DNA of 64,000 nt from Bacteroidota bacterium. Lineage in GTDB: Bacteria > Bacteroidota > Ignavibacteria > UBA10030 > UBA8401. The notes below the pieces were generated by a model, which worked only from the letters and a program-made list of their open reading frames with translations, searched no databases and was not told the DNA's origin. Positions 1 through 6,517 of the stretch are shown piece by piece (position 1 is the stretch's first letter; the number at the start of each line of letters is the position of its first letter). The stretch covers positions 62,001 to 126,000 of the forward strand of contig JAUXTU010000116.1 of assembly GCA_030679145.1 (NCBI GenBank). The letters are read 5' to 3'. The position numbers and the translations under genes are program-made.

Positions 1-1
1 T

Positions 2-1123
2 GCTGCGTTCGGATGTTTGGTTCCGCGTTTGGTGAGCGGAGAATTTGATCCCGAAAAACATAAAGCGATTTGGCCTTCAACCGGTAATTATTGCCGCGGT
101 GGAGCGTTCGATTGCCGTTTATTGGATTGCACGCCAATAGCAATTCTTCCCGAAGGAATGTCGAAGGAACGTTTTGTTTGGCTGAAGGGAATTGGTGCAG
201 AAGTAATTGCAACACCAGGAACAGAATCGAACGTGAAAGAAATTTACGACAAATGCTGGGAACTGAAAAAAGATCCGCTCAATATCATCTTCAATCAGTT
301 TGAAGAATTTGGCAATCCAATCTGGCATTACAATGTCACCGGTCCGGCGCTGGAAGAAGCATTTCAAGCACTTGGAGTAAAAAATGGAAATGCAGCCGCA
401 TATATTTCTGCTACCGGTTCTGCGGGAACAATTGGTGCGGGAGATTTCCTAAAAAAACTTCATCCGAATCTCAAGATCGTTGCAAGCGAGGCGCTGCAAT
501 GCCCGACATTGTTGATGAACGGATTTGGCGAACATCGCATTGAAGGTATTGGCGATAAGCATATTCCGTGGGTTCATAATGTGCGGAATACTGACACAGT
601 TTCCGCAATTGATGATGAGGATTGTATGCGCGTGCTTCGCTTGTTCAATGAAGTTGAAGGACAAAAATATTTGAAATCGCAGGGGGTGACCGACGTTGAA
701 TTGGAAAATTTGAAGTTGATGGGAATTTCCAGTATTTCGAATATGCTTTCATCAATTAAAACGGCGAAATATTTTGAATATGGTGCGAATGATGTTGTGC
801 TGACAATTTTTACGGACGGCGCTGATATGTATCACTCTCGTGTTGAAGAATTGCGAGATGAACGAGGTGCTTATACAACAATCGAAGCTGCAAAAGATCA
901 TGCCGCTCCGTTGATGCATCAAAGTATCGATTACTATAGGGAACTTTCATACTACGATAAAAAAGCAATTCACAATCTGAAATATTTTACGTGGGTTGAA
1001 CAGCAAGGAAAATCATCCGATGAATTGCGCGAACAATGGAATCCGGAATACTGGCGTTCACTGTTTGAAGATGAAGTTGCACAGTTTGATAAATTGATTA
1101 CAGAGTTTAATGCAATGATGTAG
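2..1123 (+). CDS. PLP-dependent fold-type II enzyme (cysteine synthase-like), 5' end outside window
   Basis: The reading frame is open from base 2, reading AAFGCLVPRLVSG, so the gene begins upstream of the window. The TTG at 17 is internal, not the start. At least 373 residues are present. An STGN motif near the start matches the asparagine loop that holds the PLP cofactor in the tryptophan-synthase-beta/cysteine-synthase fold. ATGSAGTIGAG around residue 135 matches the glycine-rich phosphate-binding loop. The Schiff-base lysine would lie in the missing N-terminal part. PEGMS and GAEVIATPGTESNVKEIYDK are typical of the cysteine-synthase-like proteins that neighbour ygeY genes. It is not recognisably diaminopropionate ammonia-lyase (YgeX), although it occupies a comparable place. 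Its substrate is unknown; a beta-elimination or replacement on an amino acid is likely. Confidence 0.8.
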   Translation, partial: AAFGCLVPRLVSGEFDPEKHKAIWPSTGNYCRGGAFDCRLLDCTPIAILPEGMSKERFVWLKGIGAEVIATPGTESNVKEIYDKCWELKKDPLNIIFNQFEEFGNPIWHYNVTGPALEEAFQALGVKNGNAAAYISATGSAGTIGAGDFLKKLHPNLKIVASEALQCPTLLMNGFGEHRIEGIGDKHIPWVHNVRNTDTVSAIDDEDCMRVLRLFNEVEGQKYLKSQGVTDVELENLKLMGISSISNMLSSIKTAKYFEYGANDVVLTIFTDGADMYHSRVEELRDERGAYTTIEAAKDHAAPLMHQSIDYYRELSYYDKKAIHNLKYFTWVEQQGKSSDELREQWNPEYWRSLFEDEVAQFDKLITEFNAMM

Positions 1124-1148
1124 ATAAAATGTTAATCACAAATTCCTA

Positions 1149-1289
1149 GAAACCATCTTAAAAATGAATTTTATTGTCATTCCGAACGAAGTGAGGAATC
1201 TCGTTTTAATAATTGAAGTCAAAACCGAGATTTCTCCCCGCCTTCGGCGGATCGAAATGACAATGATTCGGTATTTTTGAGATGGCTTC
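1149..1289. repeat. long nested palindromic intergenic repeat
   Basis: The gap before the M20 hydrolase gene holds a nested inverted repeat. The outer arms 1149-1165 and 1273-1289 pair at about 15 of 17 positions. The inner arms start with attgtcattccgaacgaag at 1173 and return as gatcgaaatgacaat ending at 1264; both carry a gaatctcg/cgagattt core. A small perfect hairpin, CCGCC-TTC-GGCGG, lies at 1238-1250 inside the right arm. This CATTCCGAACGAAGTGAGGAATCTC type is, from general knowledge, a dispersed non-coding repeat seen in many Bacteroidota genomes. It could fold in RNA and act as a processing site or attenuator between the two genes. Confidence 0.75.
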
Positions 1290-1316
1290 TTGTAAAAAAT
1301 AAAAAAGGATAAAATC

Positions 1317-2516
1317 ATGTTACAAAAAATCTATGCAGAAGCAAAAAAAAATGAACGTGCTGTTGCGGAATTTCTTCGTGAACTGATCGCAATTAAGTCG
1401 CTCAGTTCACAAGAAGGAAATGTTATTGCGCGTGTAAAGCAGGAAATGGAAAAATGCAAATTCGATGAAATTACGATTGACCCGATGGGAAACATTATTG
1501 GTCGTATCGGTCACGGAAAGCATGTAATTGCATTCGATGCTCATGTTGATACAGTTGATGTCGGCAATCCTGAAAATTGGAAAGTTGATCCGTTCAAAGG
1601 CGATGAAAAAGGTGGTATCATTTATGGACGAGGCGCATGCGATATGAAAGGGGCACTTGCATCGATCATTTATGGCGGAAAAATTATCAAAGACCTCGGC
1701 CTTGAAGGTGATTATACATTGTATGTTGTCGGAAGTGTTCAGGAAGAAGATTGCGATGGTTTGTGCTGGCAATATATTATCAAAGAAGATAAAATTCGCC
1801 CTGAAGTTGTTGTGATCACCGAACCGACAAATCTTGCAGTGTATCGCGGCCACCGCGGACGGATGGAAATTGAAGTTCGCACCAAAGGAATTTCGTGTCA
1901 CGGTTCTGCACCGGAGCGGGGCGTGAATGCAGTGTATAAAATGGCTCCAATCGTTCAAGATATTGAGAAATTAAATGAACGCCTTGGCGGTGAACCATTC
2001 CTCGGAAAAGGAACGGTAACGATTGCAGAATTCCGTTCAACATCTCCTTCGCTTTGTGCGGTTGCCGATTCTGCAACAATTCATTTGGATCGTCGTCTTG
2101 CTGCGATCGATACACTTGAATCTGCAGTAAAAGAAATTCAAGATCTGCCGAGTGTAAAAGCTGCTGGTGCAGAAGTTGTTGTGTTAGATTATGCTGTGCC
2201 GAGTTGGAAAGGTCTTACGTATCCGACCCAAAAATATTTTCCGACATGGCTTCTTCCTGAAAACGATCCTGTTCTGAAAACAGGTGTAAAAGCATTTGAA
2301 GGATTGTTCGGAGAAAAACCGGTTGTCAGCCGCTGGGTGTTCAGTACAAACGGTGTTGCAGTGATGGGAATGCATGGAATTAAATGTATCGGCTTTGGTC
2401 CGGGAAATGAAATTTATGCGCACATGGCAACGGAACATATTCTTGTTGAACAATTAGTGAAAGCTGCGGCGTGGTATGCGGCATTTCCGAAAACGTATTT
2501 AACAGAATTGAAATAA
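1317..2516 (+). CDS. ygeY: YgeY-family M20 metallohydrolase
   Basis: This 399-residue protein is an M20 peptidase/deacylase-type zinc hydrolase of the YgeY group, whose members are linked to selenium/molybdenum-hydroxylase and ureide clusters. Visible metal-site motifs are AFDAHVDTV near residue 80 (His and Asp ligands), GRGACDMKG near residue 115 (bridging Asp) and VGSVQEEDCDG near 140 (general-base Glu pair). ITEPTNLAVYRGHRGRMEIEV follows, and the dimerisation domain begins with the usual HGSAPERGVNAVYKM. The closing EIYAHMATEHI provides the last His. The ATG at 1317 follows an aaaaaggat purine run. It sits 13 bases before the carbamate kinase gene, so the two are probably co-transcribed. 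The exact amide substrate is not known; an N-carbamoyl or amino-acid amide is an inference from neighbours. Confidence 0.85.
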   Translation: MLQKIYAEAKKNERAVAEFLRELIAIKSLSSQEGNVIARVKQEMEKCKFDEITIDPMGNIIGRIGHGKHVIAFDAHVDTVDVGNPENWKVDPFKGDEKGGIIYGRGACDMKGALASIIYGGKIIKDLGLEGDYTLYVVGSVQEEDCDGLCWQYIIKEDKIRPEVVVITEPTNLAVYRGHRGRMEIEVRTKGISCHGSAPERGVNAVYKMAPIVQDIEKLNERLGGEPFLGKGTVTIAEFRSTSPSLCAVADSATIHLDRRLAAIDTLESAVKEIQDLPSVKAAGAEVVVLDYAVPSWKGLTYPTQKYFPTWLLPENDPVLKTGVKAFEGLFGEKPVVSRWVFSTNGVAVMGMHGIKCIGFGPGNEIYAHMATEHILVEQLVKAAAWYAAFPKTYLTELK

Positions 2517-2529
2517 ATTACTGTAACCA

Positions 2530-3474
2530 ATGGACAAACCAATTTTAATTGCTATCGGCGGTAATTCGTTGATCCGTCATGGTCAGCGTGGATCGATCAA
2601 TGAGCAAATTGAAAACGCAGCAACAACGTGTCATCATCTTGCGGCACTCATTGAACAAGGTCACACATTGATCATCACCCACGGAAACGGACCGCAAGTT
2701 GGCGCGCAGCTTATTCGTTCTGAGCTCGCGTCGTCTCAAGTGTATCCGCTGCCGTTGGATAGCTGCGATGCATCAACGCAGGGAGAAATGGGTTATATTC
2801 TGCAAAATGCTCTCCGTTCCGCGCTGCATGCTCGTGGAATCTCAAAACCAATCGTTACAATTCTTACTCAAGTTGTTGTGGGAAAAGATGATCCTGCGTT
2901 TACGAATCCGTCGAAACCGATTGGTCCATTCTATTCCCAAAAAATTGCAGAAGAACGAAAACGAGATCTTGGCTGGCAGATTATTGAAGATGCTGCGCGC
3001 GGTTATCGCCGCGTTGTTCCGTCTCCGCAGCCGATTGAAATTGTTGAATTAGATGTGATCGAGCATTGTGTGAACGATGGAATGATCGTCATCGCAGCAG
3101 GCGGCGGTGGAATCCCGGTTATTGAAGAACATGGAATCTATCGCGGTGTGGAAGCGGTCATTGATAAAGACCGGGCATCTGCGCTGCTTGCAAAGAAACT
3201 TCATCTCAAAAAATTTATCATTTCAACCGACACTGATCGAGTATATTTAAACTTCAAGCAGTCGAATCAAGTTGCATTGGATAGACTTTCATTAGCACAG
3301 GCGTTACAGTATCAAAGTGAAAAACATTTTCTTGCAGGAAGTATGGGACCGAAAGTGGAAGCAGCAATTGATTTTGTTTCCCACGGCGGTGAAGAAGCAA
3401 TTATTACACGACCGGAACTTCTTGTTGAAGCGATAAACGGAACAGCAGGAACGCATCTTTATATGAATGGATAA
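2530..3474 (+). CDS. arcC: carbamate kinase
   Basis: The 314-residue protein matches carbamate kinase over its full usual length (about 310). It opens with PILIAIGGNSLI (phosphate-binding loop), followed by LIITHGNGPQVG, the QGEMGYILQNAL segment, and IAAGGGGIPVIEE with GVEAVIDKDRASALLA (nucleotide-binding part). GSMGPKVEAAIDFV lies near the C-terminus. In catabolic settings it makes ATP and carbamate from carbamoyl phosphate and ADP. It is placed between the YgeY hydrolase and a carbamoyltransferase-fold protein, the same trio as in the E. coli yge/yqe cluster (there yqeA). This suggests it harvests carbamoyl phosphate from purine or ureide breakdown rather than from arginine. Confidence 0.93.
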   Translation: MDKPILIAIGGNSLIRHGQRGSINEQIENAATTCHHLAALIEQGHTLIITHGNGPQVGAQLIRSELASSQVYPLPLDSCDASTQGEMGYILQNALRSALHARGISKPIVTILTQVVVGKDDPAFTNPSKPIGPFYSQKIAEERKRDLGWQIIEDAARGYRRVVPSPQPIEIVELDVIEHCVNDGMIVIAAGGGGIPVIEEHGIYRGVEAVIDKDRASALLAKKLHLKKFIISTDTDRVYLNFKQSNQVALDRLSLAQALQYQSEKHFLAGSMGPKVEAAIDFVSHGGEEAIITRPELLVEAINGTAGTHLYMNG

Positions 3475-3484
3475 TAGGTGACCT

Positions 3485-4408
3485 ATGAAAATCAAACATG
3501 TTTTAGAATCGCAGCAATTCACACTTCCGATGTTAACGGAGTTATTTGAACGTGCTCGCGAAATGGAAATTGTATTAAAGCGAGGCGGTACGCGAGATTA
3601 CGATAAGAAAGTAATGGCTTCTCTTTTTTACGAATCAGGGTTGTTGACTCGTTTCTCTTTTGAATCTGCAATGGCGCGCCTTGGCGGGAAAGTAATTTCA
3701 ACAGAACATGCATCGAAATTTTTCTCTTCAACACCGGGAGATGAACTTGAAGATACGATACGCGTTGTTGATGATTTTTGTGATGTTATTGTGCTGCGTC
3801 ATAATCACATCGGCGGAGTAAAACGTGCTGCGGCAGTTTCAAAATGTCCCATCATCAATGCCGGTGATGGAAAAGGAGGGCAGCATCCAACGCAGGCATT
3901 GCTCGATCTCTATACGATCCATAAAGAAACAAATAAGCTTGATGGTTTGCGAGTTGCAATGGTTGGGGATCTTGCGGAGGGACGCACAGTCCGATCTCTT
4001 TCCTATCTTCTCGGAAAATACGAAAGAGTAAAAATATATTTTGTTGCTCCAAAATCGCTGCAGATGAAAGCCGATATGCTTTCGCATTTTGAAGAGAACA
4101 ATGTTTGGTTTACACTGGAAGAAAACCTTCATTCAGTGCTTCCAGAAGTTGACGTTGTATATACCACAAGTATCGATCGCGACCGATTTAGCGGAAGTGA
4201 TGATGAATATTCAAAATTTAAAAAAGAATATTACATCGATGGCAATTCATTGAAACTGCTCCACAACAAGGCAATTGTTATGAATCCTCTTTCGCGTGAT
4301 GGAGAAATTGCCCACGAAGTTGACAGCGATCCACGCGCGGCATATTTTCACCAGACGCAAAATGGCGTTATCATTCGTATGGCGCTGCTTGCGTGGGTAA
4401 TGGAATAA
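3485..4408 (+). CDS. ATCase-like carbamoyltransferase with altered active site
   Basis: This 307-residue protein aligns by eye almost without gaps to E. coli aspartate carbamoyltransferase, so numbering nearly coincides. Retained: R105 (IVLRH), H134 (GGQHPTQALLDLYTI), R167 (MVGDLAEGRTV) and R271 of the PLxR loop. Changed: the carbamoyl-phosphate motif STRTR (52-56) reads GLLTR, so the S52, T53 and R54 equivalents are lost. The 80s-loop K84 is P84. The aspartate-side R229 and Q231 are S229 and D231, and P268 of PLPR is S270. It is shorter than YgeW (about 396), so it is not simply that protein. The ATG follows an ataggtg sequence ten bases after the kinase stop. Fold assignment is firm; substrate is unknown. 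It probably works with the adjacent carbamate kinase. Confidence 0.85.
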   Translation: MKIKHVLESQQFTLPMLTELFERAREMEIVLKRGGTRDYDKKVMASLFYESGLLTRFSFESAMARLGGKVISTEHASKFFSSTPGDELEDTIRVVDDFCDVIVLRHNHIGGVKRAAAVSKCPIINAGDGKGGQHPTQALLDLYTIHKETNKLDGLRVAMVGDLAEGRTVRSLSYLLGKYERVKIYFVAPKSLQMKADMLSHFEENNVWFTLEENLHSVLPEVDVVYTTSIDRDRFSGSDDEYSKFKKEYYIDGNSLKLLHNKAIVMNPLSRDGEIAHEVDSDPRAAYFHQTQNGVIIRMALLAWVME

Positions 4409-4417
4409 TATTTCGTT

Positions 4418-5023
4418 ATGCATTCAACAATTTCCGCCATTATACTTTCTGCAGGTTCTTCCCGGAGAATGGGAACACCGAAAGCATTGCTCAAAATTGG
4501 AAAGAAAATATTTCTTCACCATATCATTGATACTGTTGAATCTGTTGGTCTAACAAACAATGTTGTTGTGCTTGGCTTTGAGTCGCAAACAATTCGAGAA
4601 ATACTTTCTTCATTTAGCGGAACAATAATTGTCAATGAAGCATGGGAAGAAGGACAGCTTTCTTCCATTATTGCCTGCATAAATGCATTGAATACGATTG
4701 ACTGCGAAGGAATTTTGATCTGTCCCGTTGATCATCCAATGATAACGACAGCATTGATAAAAAAATTAGTTGAATCGTTTCAACATTCTCGGAAAAAAAT
4801 TATCATTCCAACATATCATGGCAGGCGAGGGCATCCGATCATAATTTCTTCTGAATTGTTTGTAGAAATTAAAAATGCTTCTTTTACTGTTGGATTGCGC
4901 GAAGTTGTCCATGCTCATGAAAATGATATTGAGTTGGTTTCGACTGACGAAGAAGGAATTCTTATTAATATTGATACACCGGAAGATTATCGAAAATATG
5001 TTGGTAATTTGCAGCTTGAATAG
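4418..5023 (+). CDS. mocA: MocA-like molybdenum cofactor nucleotidyltransferase
   Basis: The 201-residue protein has the MobA/MocA-type nucleotidyltransferase start, IILSAGSSRRMGTPKALL, which matches the LAAGxSxRMGxPK NTP-binding signature. It also has ICPVDHPMI near residue 107 (the metal-binding Asp motif) and HGRRGHPIII near 145. MocA adds CMP to molybdopterin for enzymes of the xanthine dehydrogenase family. The gene lies directly upstream of xdhA and xdhB, so the cofactor is likely matured here for that enzyme. In E. coli the homologue ygfJ/mocA also sits in the purine cluster. The C-terminal NIDTPEDYRKYV is typical of the family. Confidence 0.87.
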   Translation: MHSTISAIILSAGSSRRMGTPKALLKIGKKIFLHHIIDTVESVGLTNNVVVLGFESQTIREILSSFSGTIIVNEAWEEGQLSSIIACINALNTIDCEGILICPVDHPMITTALIKKLVESFQHSRKKIIIPTYHGRRGHPIIISSELFVEIKNASFTVGLREVVHAHENDIELVSTDEEGILINIDTPEDYRKYVGNLQLE

Positions 5024-5052
5024 TGGTCATAACTATATTTGAATATTTAGAT

Positions 5053-5085
5053 TTTTGTAAATGCAATTTTGAAAGAGTATCTTTG
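5053..5085 (+). promoter_or_regulatory. Bacteroidota-type promoter for xdhA, apparently leaderless
   Basis: TTTTG at 5053-5057, a 20-base spacer and TATCTTTG at 5078-5085 match the Bacteroidota sigma consensus TTG-N19-21-TAnnTTTG exactly in the -7 box. The transcription start expected a few bases downstream falls at about 5090, where the xdhA ATG lies. The mRNA would then have little or no leader. Confidence 0.6.
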
Positions 5086-5089
5086 TTCT

Positions 5090-6517
5090 ATGAATATCCT
5101 GGAATGTATCATCAACAATAAAGCGATTGAAGTTCTTGCCAATCCCGGTATTGTTGTGCTTGATTTTCTACGACAACACGAACATCTCATGGGAACAAAA
5201 GAAGGATGCCGTGAAGGTGATTGCGGTGCCTGTACAATTTTGGTAGGCGAGTTGCATGGAAATGAAGTTATTTACAAATCAGTCAACTCATGTTTGATGC
5301 CGCTGGGTGATGCTCATGGAAAACACATTGTTACAATAGAAGGTATCAATCAGCCAAAAGAACTTAATCCGATTCAGCATGCATTTGTTGAAGACGGGGG
5401 AACACAATGTGGTTTCTGCACTCCTGGTTTCATCATGTCGCTAACGGGATATTGTCTTAACAACAAGCAATTGAAGAGCTCGGAAGCAATTCATTCTGTT
5501 GATGGAAATATTTGCCGATGCACCGGACATCCACCGATCAAAAAAGCTATTCATCATATTGTTGATGGATTGAAAAAATTTCCGAAGACGAATGGAACAC
5601 CACTGACTCATCTCATTGAACAAAACATTCTTCCTGAATATTTTCTCTCAATTCCGAAACGACTTGAAGCGATAAATATTGCACCGTTGGTAGATGTTCA
5701 TATTGAAGAAGAACATATGACTGTTGTTTCCGGCGGAACAGATCTTTATGTGCAAAAAGCATTTTCGATGCATGCAGAAAGAACGAAACGCATTTCATCA
5801 TGGCAGAAACATGTTCCCATTACAGAAGATGAAACATTGATTCATCTTCCAGGCACGACAACAGTTGAAGAATTTCGGCTTTCACCTGTTATTGCAAAAT
5901 ATTTTCCGGAATTGAAAACACAGTTTGAACTGTTTGGTTCGACACCAATTCGAAATCGTGCAACCGTTGCAGGAAATATTGTCAACGCTTCGCCAATCGG
6001 TGATATGACATGTTTGTTAATTGCATTGAACGCTTCTCTTAGACTTCGAGACGGCGGTTCACAGCGGACAATTCCTCTTCGACAATTCTACAAAGGCTAC
6101 AAACAAATCGATAAGAAGAAGTCAGAGCTTATTGAATCAATTTCATTCCCGCTGCCAAAGCCCAATTCGCGATTGAGCTATGAAAAAGTATCCCGCCGTA
6201 AATATCTTGACATTGCAAGTGTAAATACAACTATGGCATTTGAACTGAATAACGACCGCATTGTGAATTGCGGGATATCTGCGGGAGGAGTCGGACCAAC
6301 ACCATTATTTCTTGCAAAGACGTCAGAATATCTGAATGGTAAAATTCTGAACGGAAAATATTTTGAAGATGCACTTGAGATCGCGCAAACAGAGATTAGT
6401 CCAATCAGCGATGCGCGCGGTAGTGCAGAATATAAACGATTGCTTCTTCGTCAACTTATGGTTACACACTGCATGAAATATTTCCCCGGTATAGTGAGGA
6501 AGGAATCACTTGTATGA
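5090..6517 (+). CDS. xdhA: xanthine dehydrogenase small subunit (2[2Fe-2S] + FAD)
   Basis: The 475-residue protein joins the two iron-sulphur domains and the FAD domain, as in bacterial XdhA. The plant-type ferredoxin domain has GCREGDCGACT near residue 40. The second [2Fe-2S] domain has QCGFCTPGF near 105 and NICRCTGH near 145. The FAD domain starts around VVSGGTDLYVQ (about 215) and carries RNRATVAGNIVNASPIGD near 295. Electrons from the molybdenum subunit would pass through these clusters to FAD and NAD. A longer reading from TTG at 5069 is possible, but ATG 5090 fits both the ferredoxin start and the promoter just upstream. The stop overlaps the xdhB start (ATGA), indicating translational coupling. 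Confidence 0.92.
   Translation: MNILECIINNKAIEVLANPGIVVLDFLRQHEHLMGTKEGCREGDCGACTILVGELHGNEVIYKSVNSCLMPLGDAHGKHIVTIEGINQPKELNPIQHAFVEDGGTQCGFCTPGFIMSLTGYCLNNKQLKSSEAIHSVDGNICRCTGHPPIKKAIHHIVDGLKKFPKTNGTPLTHLIEQNILPEYFLSIPKRLEAINIAPLVDVHIEEEHMTVVSGGTDLYVQKAFSMHAERTKRISSWQKHVPITEDETLIHLPGTTTVEEFRLSPVIAKYFPELKTQFELFGSTPIRNRATVAGNIVNASPIGDMTCLLIALNASLRLRDGGSQRTIPLRQFYKGYKQIDKKKSELIESISFPLPKPNSRLSYEKVSRRKYLDIASVNTTMAFELNNDRIVNCGISAGGVGPTPLFLAKTSEYLNGKILNGKYFEDALEIAQTEISPISDARGSAEYKRLLLRQLMVTHCMKYFPGIVRKESLV

Noticed and set aside
1407-1958. 183-codon open frame on the minus strand inside the M20 hydrolase gene
   Set aside because: It lies wholly antisense to a clear M20 gene, has no ribosome-binding sequence and shows no recognisable domain.
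3485-4408. Simple annotation as pyrimidine-biosynthetic PyrB
   Set aside because: Key residues for both substrates are replaced, and the genomic context is catabolic.
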